64,000 bases of DNA. Origin: Sulfuriflexus sp. GTDB lineage: Bacteria > Pseudomonadota > Gammaproteobacteria > AKS1. Below are positions 9,254-16,903 of the stretch, piece after piece. The notes beneath the pieces were generated by a model. The model saw nothing but the letters and a program-made list of their open reading frames with translations. It did not search any database and was not told the DNA's origin. The translations under genes were made by a program, and so were the position numbers. The DNA lies in NCBI GenBank assembly GCA_023134145.1, contig JAGLUW010000010.1:186001-250000 (forward strand), given 5' to 3'. Position 1 is the stretch's first letter. Each line of letters begins with the position of its first letter.

Positions 9254-9634
9254 ATGGATAATAAACCATACATATTAAGTGTTGACGATGAAGAGATGAA
9301 TCAAGAAATTGTCATGGATCTTCTTGAAGATGATTTTCATATTAAATCGGTATTCACTGGTAAGGAATGTATTGAGTCTTTGTCTGAACAGAGACCGGAC
9401 ATTATCTTGCTGGATGTCAACATGCCAGTGATGAATGGGCTCGAAACCTGCAAACGAATTCGCGACGATGCTGAATTTAAAGATATCCCTATTTTATTTG
9501 TTTCTGCATTAGCGTCGGCGAAAGAAATTCAGCATGGTTTAGACATCGGCGCCGATGGCTATATTACAAAACCTTTTGATGACGTTAAGTTGAAAGAAGA
9601 AATTATGTCATTGATAGGTGAAAAGAATGCTTAA
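9254..9634 (+). CDS. Single-domain response regulator (CheY-like receiver)
   Basis: A 126-residue protein that is only a receiver domain. The acidic pair is in LSVDDEE, the phospho-acceptor is D54 in LLDVNMPVMNG, the Ser/Thr switch is in FVSALAS and the conserved Lys is in ITKPFDD. There is no DNA-binding or enzymatic output domain, so it must act by protein contact or as a phosphate relay or sink. Its last codons overlap the start of the downstream kinase (ATG at 9627 within ATGCTTAA), which implies translational coupling and makes that kinase the most likely partner. It could also receive phosphate from the two hybrid kinases upstream. Confidence 0.92.
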   Translation: MDNKPYILSVDDEEMNQEIVMDLLEDDFHIKSVFTGKECIESLSEQRPDIILLDVNMPVMNGLETCKRIRDDAEFKDIPILFVSALASAKEIQHGLDIGADGYITKPFDDVKLKEEIMSLIGEKNA

Positions 9635-11120
9635 ATTTATTTGGCATGCTAGCCGGTGGGCAGTTCTACCACTGCTGATTGGTTCGCTACTCTTCTACAA
9701 TTTCGCACCCGGTCTAAAATGGAGTTATGAATTATTTCATGTGTTTCTAGAAGGTAGCGGTGCGGTTGTCAGTTTTGCGCTGGCAGCATTTATTATTTCA
9801 CTGGTTTCTAGGCGGCGGCTACAGGTTAATTTTATTTGGTTGTCATTATGCTTTATTACAATGGGCACAATGGATTTGGCACATAGCTTATTGCACCCAG
9901 GCCAAGCTTTCGTCTGGTTGCATTCTACAGCAACTTTTTTTGGTGGCTTATTTTCCGCGATGATTTGGATGCCAATTAGTTTTTCTAAGAAGATGCTGAA
10001 TAGTACAGTATTGTTTTTTGTTATCTTCTTTACTGTTGTATTTTGTGTTATTTCAATTATTTCACCAGAAATAACAACACCAATGCTAAGTGCCACAAGA
10101 GAGTTTACGGGGGCGGCTATTTTCTTAAATGTGGCTGGCGGGGTGTTGTTCTTAATTTCTTGGTTATATTTTGTCTTGGTGCTAAGTCATGACAATGAGG
10201 ATGATGTGATTTACTTTTCGAACCAATTGTTTTTGTTTTTCTTGGCGGGCGTATTGTTCCAGTCATCTTCATTATGGGATGCGAATTGGTGGCTTTGGCA
10301 TGTGTTGCGAATGTTCGCATACTCTACGTTGGTGTTGTATTTCGCAAGAATATATTGGAAGGATATGCGTGAGCTTGAGTTAAAAGATCGTGCCAAATCT
10401 GATTTCCTTGCCAATATGTCACATGAATTGCGTACGCCGATGCACGGTATTTTAAGTTATTCAAAAATGGGACGAAATAGAATAAATAGAGTGTCCTCCG
10501 AAAAATTAGAATGCTATTTTTCCAACATAGAAAAAAGTGGTAAGCGTCTATTGTTATTGTTGAATGACCTGTTGGATTTATCCAAGATGGAATCAGGAGC
10601 TATGCAGTTAGAAAAAGAACAGTATGAATTTTCGGTAATATTATCTGATTGTTATACTGAACTGTCAGCCAAGGCTGAAGAGCTTGATTTGACGGTAAAT
10701 ATTAAAAAGCATGCTGAGCCAGTATTTGTTTATTGTGACAGAGTGCGTATTGGACAAGTCGTCATTAACTTGTTATCGAATGCAATAAAATTTGCTCCCA
10801 AGGGAAGCACTATTGATATTGATTATCACATCAATGATTCGGAAGAATTATATTTATGTATTGCGGATAAAGGTCGCGGTATCGCTAAAGAAAATATTGA
10901 AAGTGTATTTGATAAATTCATTCAAGATGACGACAAAGAAACAGGAACGGGTATGGGCAGCACCGGTCTTGGTTTAGCTATTTGTAAGGAAATCGTTACG
11001 TTGCATGGCGGTAAAATTTGGGCCGAACAAGGAACAAGTGACGGCGTTGGCGGCCTATTTTGTTTCACCATACCGGTTAATGAGGCAGAATTGTCTCGTT
11101 CTTCTCGCCAAGTTGGTTAA
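9627..11120 (+). CDS. Multi-pass membrane sensor histidine kinase (MASE3-like N-terminus)
   Basis: A 497-residue kinase whose N-terminal half (about 1-235) has roughly seven hydrophobic segments and almost no periplasmic domain. The motif GTMDLAHSLLHPG followed by WLHSTATFFGG resembles membrane-embedded MASE3-type sensors, but that label is tentative. HisKA carries ANMSHELRTPMHGIL (phospho-His H266), and HATPase_c has NLLSNAIKFAP, DKGRGIA and GSTGLGLAI. There is no receiver of its own; the gene just upstream encodes a lone receiver and overlaps it by 8 nt. The ATG at 9627 is preferred over the upstream GTG at 9618 because AGGTG lies 6-7 nt before it. It closes the signalling island; the tRNA-Leu gene follows on the other strand. 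Confidence 0.9.
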   Translation: MLKFIWHASRWAVLPLLIGSLLFYNFAPGLKWSYELFHVFLEGSGAVVSFALAAFIISLVSRRRLQVNFIWLSLCFITMGTMDLAHSLLHPGQAFVWLHSTATFFGGLFSAMIWMPISFSKKMLNSTVLFFVIFFTVVFCVISIISPEITTPMLSATREFTGAAIFLNVAGGVLFLISWLYFVLVLSHDNEDDVIYFSNQLFLFFLAGVLFQSSSLWDANWWLWHVLRMFAYSTLVLYFARIYWKDMRELELKDRAKSDFLANMSHELRTPMHGILSYSKMGRNRINRVSSEKLECYFSNIEKSGKRLLLLLNDLLDLSKMESGAMQLEKEQYEFSVILSDCYTELSAKAEELDLTVNIKKHAEPVFVYCDRVRIGQVVINLLSNAIKFAPKGSTIDIDYHINDSEELYLCIADKGRGIAKENIESVFDKFIQDDDKETGTGMGSTGLGLAICKEIVTLHGGKIWAEQGTSDGVGGLFCFTIPVNEAELSRSSRQVG

Positions 11121-11165
11121 AGAAGATCTTTGTAAGATTAAACCGGAAGTGCGTAATAGCGTAAA

Positions 11166-11252
11166 TGGTGCCGTTGAGAGGATTTGAACCTCCACTCCCT
11201 TGCGAGAACCAGCACCTGAAGCTGGCGTGTCTACCAATTTCACCACAACGGC
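11166..11252 (-). tRNA. tRNA-Leu (anticodon CAG)
   Basis: Read on the minus strand, the acceptor arm GCCGTTG (5' end at 11252) pairs with CAACGGC, followed by discriminator A and an encoded CCA ending at 11166. The D-loop has the usual GGTAGACAC, the anticodon stem CCAGC/GCTGG encloses TTCAGGT with anticodon CAG, a class II variable arm is present (TCTCGCAAGGGA), and the T arm contains GGTTCAAATCC. A leucine tRNA between purA and rnr is also found in pseudomonads. Confidence 0.95.
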
Positions 11253-11341
11253 AAGTCGGGCAGGACTTTACCGACAGCCCCGTATGAAGTCAATTTTGCG
11301 GCGGATTTCCCTAACTCTATATAGGATGTCACAATAGGGTT

Positions 11342-13789
11342 ATGACAAAATCAAATAAACCCTCTGATCCACATTCACAGCGCGAAGCAGAAAAATATCA
11401 GCGTCCAATTCCGAGTCGTGAATTTATTTTATCGATATTAGCTGATGCCGATAAACCATTGAATTTTAAACATTTGACCAGAGAGTTAGGGTTAGATGAA
11501 GATGTTGACCATATTGCGTTACAGCGCCGTTTGAATGCGATGGAACGAGATGGCCAGTTATTACGTAATCGTCGTGGTGGCTTTTGCCTGCCAGAACGAC
11601 TCGATTTGGTGACGGGCCGCGTTACCGCCCATGCCGATGGCTTTGGTTTCCTTATTCCTGATGAGGGTGGTGAAGATGTCTTTCTTACTGGTCGTCAGAT
11701 GCGCATTATCTTGCATGGTGATCGTGCCATAGTCAGAGTTACCGGTGTTGACAGACGAGGCCGTCGTGAAGGTGCGGTGGTTGAGGTTATTGAGCGCAAC
11801 ACCGAATCCGTTGTTGGGCGTTATCACGAGGAGTCTGGGGTTAGTTTTGTTGTATCGGATAACCCACGCCTACAAGACATCCATATACCCGTTGATCAAC
11901 GTGGTATTGCTAAGCATGGCCAAATTGTTGTTGCAGCAATAACGCAGCAGCCAAATAAACGTTCACAACCGGTTGGTCGAATTAGTGAAGTGCTTGGTGA
12001 TCACATGGCGCCAGGCATGGAGATCGATGTAGCAATTCGTTCACATGGTCTGCCACATGAATGGTCAGATGAGGTCATGCAAGCCGCGGCAAAATTTGGC
12101 GATACCATTCCTGAAGCTGATATTGCTGATCGTGAAGATTTACGTGATATGCCTTTGGTTACGATTGATGGTAAAGATGCCCGTGATTTTGATGATGCGG
12201 TTTTCTGTGAACCACATGGCAAGGGCTGGCGATTATTAGTCGCGATTGCCGATGTATCAACTTATGTTGAAACAGGCGATGCCTTAGACAAGGAAGCCGT
12301 AGAACGTGGTAACTCGGTTTATTTTCCACAGCGCGTTATCCCGATGTTGCCAGAGAACCTGTCGAATGGCCTGTGTTCATTAAACCCAGAGGTAGATCGA
12401 CTCTGTATGGTTTGTGAAATGAACTTCAATGCGGCAGGTCAGCTAGGTGATTATAGATTCATGCGTGGTGTCATGCGTTCACATGCTCGTTTAACTTATT
12501 CGCAAGTTGCAGCCATGTTGGTTGATAAAGATGCGGCGTTACGTGAAAGCTATAAAGCCATCGTTCTGCATCTTGAAAACCTATATGGTTTATATGCGGT
12601 ATTGCGCAAAGCACGCGATAAACGCGGTTCGATTGATTTTGATACAACAGAAACGCGAATTGAATTTGGTGAAGATAAAAAGATTGAACGTATCTCACCG
12701 GTTATTCGTAATGATGCGCATAAGCTGATTGAAGAATGCATGATCAATGCAAATATCGCAGCGGCGCATTATTTATTAAAAAATGAAATGCCAACGCCAT
12801 TCCGTATCCATGATGGCCCGCAAGGCGAACGTTTAAGTGATCTTCGTGATTTTCTTACCGAGTTAGGTTTAACTTTAGGTGGCGGAGAAGATCCTGATTC
12901 AAAACACTATGGTCAATTGCTCGAAAAGATTACTGGTCGTCCTGATTTTCATTTGATACAAACTGTATTACTCCGTTCGTTACAACAAGCAGTTTATTCA
13001 ACTGAGAATATCGGTCACTTTGGTTTGGCTCTTGAGCACTACGCGCATTTTACATCACCAATTCGCCGTTACCCTGATTTAATGGTGCATCGAGCTATTC
13101 GCCATCTTATTGCGGGCGGTAAGGCCGATACCTTTAAATATAGTAAGCCAGAAGTACAGCGAATTTCTGAACACAGTTCGATGACCGGTCGCCGTGCCGA
13201 TGAAGCAACACGCGATGCGGTTGCATGGCTTAAGTGTGAATACATGCTTGAGAAGGTCGGCGACGAGTTTGAAGGTACGATCAGTGCGGTTACGGGCTTT
13301 GGTATTTTTGTAGAACTTGATGAAGTTTATGTTGAAGGTCTGGTGCATGTGACGGCCTTGGAAAATGATTTCTATCATTTTGATCCTATTTCGCATTGCC
13401 TAGTTGGTGAAAATACAGCACGTGTTTATCGAATTGGTGACCGTGTGCGCATTCAGGTTGCCAACGTGAACCTTGATGAACGTAAGATCGATTTCACCAT
13501 GGTTGAATACCTTTCTGAATCTACACCTTATACTAAGCGTAAAGTATCTTCTGTTCGTAAAGGTAAAAAGCGTGAAGGCAAGAAGAAAACCACAATGAGA
13601 AGAAAAGCTTCAGCAGGTGGTAAGAATAAAGACCGTAGTAAGGATAAAAAAGAAACTAACAAGAGTTCAGGTAGCAAAAAGAAACGCGGCAAGAAGAAGG
13701 TTTCCGGCAAGAAAAAAACGACCAGTAAACATGATGCTAAAAGTAAGAAAAAGTCTAAAGCTAAGAAGAAGCCTAAGGCCAAGCATTAA
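11342..13789 (+). CDS. rnr: Ribonuclease R with long lysine-rich tail
   Basis: RNase R is a processive 3'-5' exoribonuclease of the RNB family that degrades structured RNA, including rRNA fragments and tagged mRNA. The order of domains in the 815 residues is an N-terminal winged helix (REFILSILADADKPLNF), cold-shock domains (GRVTAHADGFGFLIPDEGG), the RNB catalytic domain with VTIDGKDARDFDDAV (the metal-binding Asp cluster) and FTSPIRRYPDLMVHR, and an S1 domain (GTISAVTGFGIFVEL). The last 85 or so residues are almost entirely Lys, Arg, Ser, Gly and Thr; such basic tails are known in RNase R and aid RNA unwinding and ribosome contact, but this one is long. The stop overlaps the rlmB start (TAATG), so the two are translationally coupled. 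Confidence 0.97.
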   Translation: MTKSNKPSDPHSQREAEKYQRPIPSREFILSILADADKPLNFKHLTRELGLDEDVDHIALQRRLNAMERDGQLLRNRRGGFCLPERLDLVTGRVTAHADGFGFLIPDEGGEDVFLTGRQMRIILHGDRAIVRVTGVDRRGRREGAVVEVIERNTESVVGRYHEESGVSFVVSDNPRLQDIHIPVDQRGIAKHGQIVVAAITQQPNKRSQPVGRISEVLGDHMAPGMEIDVAIRSHGLPHEWSDEVMQAAAKFGDTIPEADIADREDLRDMPLVTIDGKDARDFDDAVFCEPHGKGWRLLVAIADVSTYVETGDALDKEAVERGNSVYFPQRVIPMLPENLSNGLCSLNPEVDRLCMVCEMNFNAAGQLGDYRFMRGVMRSHARLTYSQVAAMLVDKDAALRESYKAIVLHLENLYGLYAVLRKARDKRGSIDFDTTETRIEFGEDKKIERISPVIRNDAHKLIEECMINANIAAAHYLLKNEMPTPFRIHDGPQGERLSDLRDFLTELGLTLGGGEDPDSKHYGQLLEKITGRPDFHLIQTVLLRSLQQAVYSTENIGHFGLALEHYAHFTSPIRRYPDLMVHRAIRHLIAGGKADTFKYSKPEVQRISEHSSMTGRRADEATRDAVAWLKCEYMLEKVGDEFEGTISAVTGFGIFVELDEVYVEGLVHVTALENDFYHFDPISHCLVGENTARVYRIGDRVRIQVANVNLDERKIDFTMVEYLSESTPYTKRKVSSVRKGKKREGKKKTTMRRKASAGGKNKDRSKDKKETNKSSGSKKKRGKKKVSGKKKTTSKHDAKSKKKSKAKKKPKAKH

Positions 13790-14535
13790 TGGCAGAGCAG
13801 CGGGTTTATGGGTTTCACTCGATAGAAGCGATCTTGCAGAATGAGCCAGAACGTATTCTTGAGGTATGGTTATTAGAGGGTCGCCAAGATAAGCGTTTGG
13901 AGTCTGTATTAAGCTTGTTATCGACGCATGGTATTCGCCACCAGAAAGTGAAGCGTGAAAAACTGGATGAGTTAGCAGGTAGTTCACGGCACCAAGGCAT
14001 TGTTGCACACTGCCGAGAAGCACCAAATCGCAATGAGAATTTCTTAGATCAGTTATTAGATAGTCTAGATGTACCGCCTTTTTTATTGATCCTTGATGGT
14101 GTTCAAGACCCACACAATCTTGGTGCGTGTTTACGTACCGCTGATGCGGTGGGTGTGCATGCAGTGATTGTGCCTAAAGATAATGCCGCGACATTGAATG
14201 GCACGGTGCGTAAGGTGGCTTGTGGTGCGGCAGAAACAACGCCATTTGTTACCGTTACCAATCTTGCCCGTTGCCTGCGTAACTTAAAGGAACGTGGTAT
14301 TTGGCTTGTTGGCGCGGCGGGTGAAGTCGACACAAATATTTACCAACAAGACATGACCGGACCATTGGCACTTATTATGGGTGCCGAAGGCAAGGGCCTG
14401 CGACGATTAACACGTGAGACCTGCGATCATCTTGTGACTATTCCAATGCCGGGGGGCATGGAAAGCCTAAATGTCTCTGTTGCAACCGGCGTATGTTTGT
14501 ATGAAGCCTTACGACAACGAGGCAATACTGTTTAA
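13789..14535 (+). CDS. rlmB: 23S rRNA Gm2251 2'-O-methyltransferase
   Basis: RlmB is a SpoU/TrmH-family knotted methyltransferase that methylates the 2'-O of G2251 in the peptidyl-transferase P-loop of 23S rRNA. The 248 residues include an N-terminal substrate-binding domain (RVYGFHSIEAILQ) and the SPOUT core with LDGVQDPHNLGACLRTADA, IMGAEGKGLRRL and MPGGMESLNVSVA (SAM-binding knot). Length is close to the E. coli protein (243). It directly follows rnr with a one-base stop/start overlap; the rnr-rlmB pair is conserved in gammaproteobacteria. Confidence 0.97.
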   Translation: MAEQRVYGFHSIEAILQNEPERILEVWLLEGRQDKRLESVLSLLSTHGIRHQKVKREKLDELAGSSRHQGIVAHCREAPNRNENFLDQLLDSLDVPPFLLILDGVQDPHNLGACLRTADAVGVHAVIVPKDNAATLNGTVRKVACGAAETTPFVTVTNLARCLRNLKERGIWLVGAAGEVDTNIYQQDMTGPLALIMGAEGKGLRRLTRETCDHLVTIPMPGGMESLNVSVATGVCLYEALRQRGNTV

Positions 14536-14544
14536 GTAATCTTT

Positions 14545-15213
14545 TTAGTAGTGTGATGGCAGCTTGTCATTAATAGTAATGATGCCGCTTTCCACTGTGA
14601 TGTAGCCGCCAGTGGTTAAATCTTTAAAGATACGGCTAACCATTTCACGTGAAGCACCGACCATGCTGGCAATATCTTTTTGAGTTAGTTTTTCACGAAT
14701 CACTTTGCTGCCATCTTCTTCTGGTTTAGCAAATTGCAAAAGGGTGCGAGCAACACGGCCATAAACATCCATGAGAGCTAAACTTTCGATGTTCTTATTC
14801 GCCTCACGAAGGCGTTTGGATAAACCTTTAAGTAGGTTGCGCACCAAGCTTGGGTTGTTATCTAGAACGTGATTGAAATCGTTTTGGTTGATGACACAGA
14901 ATTGGCATTGCTCCATTGTTACAACACGGGCGGAGCGGGGCTCGTCATCAATAAGTGCTAATTCACCAAAATATTCATTCGGTTCGAGAATGGAAATAGT
15001 GACCTCTTTACCATCTTCATCACTCAGCACCACTTTTACCTTGCCGGAGATAATGAGATAGAGTGAATCGGTATCATCGCCTTCATTAATAATGACATTA
15101 TTCTTTTGATAACTGCGTTTAGTGGTAATAGCGACGATTTCATCGAGTTCAGGTTCGGTAAGCCCCGAAAAGAGAGGAATGTTTTGCAATTGAGTTGTAT
15201 TGATTGTCGCCAC
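14545..15213 (-). CDS. Crp/Fnr-family regulator with CRP-type recognition helix
   Basis: A 222-residue regulator. The N-terminal cyclic-nucleotide-binding domain has the phosphate-binding cassette FGELALIDDEPRSARV, with the Glu, Arg and Ser that bind cAMP in classical members, so it probably binds a cyclic nucleotide. The C-terminal winged helix has KDIASMVGASREMVSRIFKDL; the SREMVSR pattern matches the CRP recognition helix (RExxxR) and not the FNR helix (ExxSR). It also lacks the N-terminal cysteines of FNR, so it is not the sensor for the FNR-like box at 31973. Gene order (next to rpsF) says little about its targets. A cyclic-nucleotide phosphodiesterase-like gene lies at 24330. Confidence 0.85.
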   Translation of the reverse strand: MATINTTQLQNIPLFSGLTEPELDEIVAITTKRSYQKNNVIINEGDDTDSLYLIISGKVKVVLSDEDGKEVTISILEPNEYFGELALIDDEPRSARVVTMEQCQFCVINQNDFNHVLDNNPSLVRNLLKGLSKRLREANKNIESLALMDVYGRVARTLLQFAKPEEDGSKVIREKLTQKDIASMVGASREMVSRIFKDLTTGGYITVESGIITINDKLPSHY

Positions 15214-15429
15214 CGACGTTTCCTTATTGTTATGAAGTTAGTCTAAATACACCTTATCATAGGGGGAAATCCTCATAAATAGGCAGTTTTATGAGAAATA
15301 TGGCTTTTTTGGCGAAAAACAGCCTTTTTCAGCACGTTTTTCCGTTGCCATCTGGCTCCATCATGGGTAGAATTCCGTTCCCTGCTCAGTCTAGGCTGAT
15401 GCAGGACACACAATTTGGTTTAACTCCTT

Positions 15430-15470
15430 GCCTTTACACATGTTGTGAAAGGCTACAAATCCGAGAGGAG
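15430..15470 (+). promoter_or_regulatory. rpsF leader hairpin, candidate S6:S18 autoregulatory element
   Basis: GCCTTT-A-CACA (15430-15440) pairs with TGTG-AAAGGC (15444-15453), leaving one bulged A and a 3-nt loop, followed by CCGAGAGGAG, which holds a CCG and the ribosome site just before the rpsF ATG at 15476. A CCG-containing leader structure bound by the S6:S18 complex is known upstream of rpsF in many bacteria. I infer that this is the local version; the match to the consensus fold was not tested. Confidence 0.45.
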
Positions 15471-15475
15471 CGTCG

Positions 15476-15955
15476 ATGAGACACTATGAAATCGTGTTTC
15501 TGGTCCACCCTGATCAGAGCGAGCAAGTTCCAGCTATGGTAGAACGTTACCGCAGCACCATTGAAGCTAAAGATGGAAAAATCCATCGTTTAGAAGACTG
15601 GGGACGTCGTCAACTTGCCTACCCAATTAACAAGATCCATAAAGCGCACTACGTACTCATGAACATTGAGTGTAGTCAGGACGTTTTGGACGAACTTGAA
15701 TCTTTATTCCGTTTCAATGATGCCGTGATTCGCAACTTAGTTATTAAGTGTGATGAAGCAGTCACTGATCAATCTCCACTAGCGAAGTCTAAAGAAGAAA
15801 AAGACTCTCGTGATAGAGATCGCGGTGGTGATCGTGCAGCTAAACCTGCCGAAGCTGCTAAGCCAGCTGAGCCTGCCGCAAGTGAAGAAGCTGCTAAGCC
15901 AGCGGCAACCGAAGAAGCTGCTGAAAAGCCTGCAGCCGACGCGCCTGCTGAATAA
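15476..15955 (+). CDS. rpsF: 30S ribosomal protein S6 with extended Ala/Glu/Pro tail
   Basis: S6 binds 16S rRNA in the platform of the 30S subunit as a heterodimer with S18. The core (about 1-100) is typical: [37 protein letters not shown] and [13 protein letters not shown]. The C-terminal tail is unusually long (159 residues against about 131-135 in E. coli) and made of Ala/Glu/Pro/Lys repeats such as [21 protein letters not shown] strong GAGGAG site precedes the ATG. First gene of rpsF-rpsR-rplI; the priB gene that enterics carry between rpsF and rpsR is absent (18-nt gap). Confidence 0.97.
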   Translation: MRHYEIVFLVHPDQSEQVPAMVERYRSTIEAKDGKIHRLEDWGRRQLAYPINKIHKAHYVLMNIECSQDVLDELESLFRFNDAVIRNLVIKCDEAVTDQSPLAKSKEEKDSRDRDRGGDRAAKPAEAAKPAEPAASEEAAKPAATEEAAEKPAADAPAE

Positions 15956-15973
15956 TTCAAGGGGAATATAAAG

Positions 15974-16198
15974 ATGTCACGTTTTTTCCGTCGTAAAAAA
16001 TTCTGTCGTTTTACCGCTGATGGCGTAAAACAGATTGATTACAAAGACCTTGCCACATTGAAGAACTATGTTACTGAAAATGGCAAGATTGTGCCTAGCC
16101 GTATTACCGGTACTAAGGCCCGTTACCAACGTCAGCTGTCTACGGCTATCAAGCGCGCTCGTTTTCTTGCGCTCTTACCGTACACAGACGCTCACTAG
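15974..16198 (+). CDS. rpsR: 30S ribosomal protein S18
   Basis: A 74-residue basic protein that pairs with S6 on the 30S platform. [21 protein letters not shown] at the N-terminus and the C-terminal [20 protein letters not shown] are family hallmarks. It follows rpsF by 18 nt with a GGGGAA ribosome site and precedes rplI by 17 nt, so it is co-transcribed. Confidence 0.98.
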   Translation: MSRFFRRKKFCRFTADGVKQIDYKDLATLKNYVTENGKIVPSRITGTKARYQRQLSTAIKRARFLALLPYTDAH

Positions 16199-16215
16199 AC
16201 CCGGAGGATTTAAGC

Positions 16216-16662
16216 ATGCAAGTTATACTGCTTGAGAAAGTACAAAATCTGGGTAACCTCGGTGAAAAGGTTAATGTTAAGGCCGGTTATGGTCGTAACT
16301 TCCTTATCCCTAAAGGTAAAGCTATCCCAGCTACTGAAGCCAATACGGCTGAATTTGAAGCACGTCGTGCTGAACTAGAGAAAGCAGCTGCTGAAAAATT
16401 AGCTGCGGCCCAAGCTCATGCTGATAAGTTAGCTGATCTAAGCATTACGATTACTCGTAAGGCTTCTGATGAAGGCAAACTATTTGGTTCAGTTAGTAAC
16501 GCTGATGTTGCTGATGCAATCACTGAAGCTGGCGTTGAAGTTAGCAAAGCAGATGTTCGTATGCCTGATGGCGCAATTCGCGCTACTGGCGAATTCGAAA
16601 TTTCGCTGCATTTCCACACCGATGTGAATGCAACGCTAACCCTTACGGTTGCTGCAGAGTAA
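16216..16662 (+). CDS. rplI: 50S ribosomal protein L9
   Basis: L9 binds 23S rRNA near the L1 stalk with its N-terminal domain and projects a second domain on a long helix. The 148 residues show [30 protein letters not shown]-type N-terminal sequence (split here as [13 protein letters not shown] and [16 protein letters not shown]), an Ala/Glu/Lys-rich connecting helix at about 45-80, and the C-terminal domain with [17 protein letters not shown]. Length equals that of E. coli L9 to within one residue. A GGAGG site precedes it, and a terminator follows. Confidence 0.98.
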   Translation: MQVILLEKVQNLGNLGEKVNVKAGYGRNFLIPKGKAIPATEANTAEFEARRAELEKAAAEKLAAAQAHADKLADLSITITRKASDEGKLFGSVSNADVADAITEAGVEVSKADVRMPDGAIRATGEFEISLHFHTDVNATLTLTVAAE

Positions 16663-16677
16663 ACTATTATCGAACGG

Positions 16678-16715
16678 CCTACTCCAGCATCGGCTGGGGT
16701 AGGTTATTTCGTTCT
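16678..16715 (+). terminator. Terminator of the rpsF operon
   Basis: CCTACTCCAGC (16678-16688) and GCTGGGGTAGG (16693-16703) form an 11-bp stem with one G-T wobble and a 4-nt loop, followed by TTATTTCGTTCTTCCTT. It lies 16 nt after the rplI stop. Confidence 0.8.
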
Positions 16716-16794
16716 TCCTTGATTTACCTCATATTTTTACTGCCTTAGTTCACACCTTCTATAGTTATTCACAGCCTGCACACAGATTTGTGCC

Positions 16795-16822
16795 TTGATG
16801 AACATCCTAAACCGCGTAAGAT
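16795..16822 (+). promoter_or_regulatory. Possible sigma-70 promoter for dnaB
   Basis: TTGATG (16795-16800) and TAAGAT (16817-16822) are spaced by 16 nt and each match the consensus at four of six positions. They lie after the rplI terminator and about 80 nt before the dnaB start. The call rests only on this match. Confidence 0.3.
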
Positions 16823-16903
16823 AAGTGTTATAGAAATGCTTGCTGCCAGTGTCAATATGGTAGTTATATACAATTAGAATAATAATCGAGAATTGCTTTA
16901 GCT

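Noticed and set aside
11055-11246. 63-residue minus-strand ORF over tRNA-Leu
   Set aside because: It reads through the tRNA gene; such ORFs (MVKLVDTPASGAG) are a known false prediction caused by tRNA-Leu sequence.
11166-11252. tRNA-Leu as an integration site for the 1.2-11 kb island
   Set aside because: No integrase gene, no second copy of the tRNA 3' end and no flanking direct repeat were seen.
13667-14113. 148-residue minus-strand ORF over the rnr tail and rlmB start
   Set aside because: Antisense to two recognised genes and without any family signature.
15956-15973. priB between rpsF and rpsR
   Set aside because: Only 18 nt separate the two genes, so there is no room for priB.
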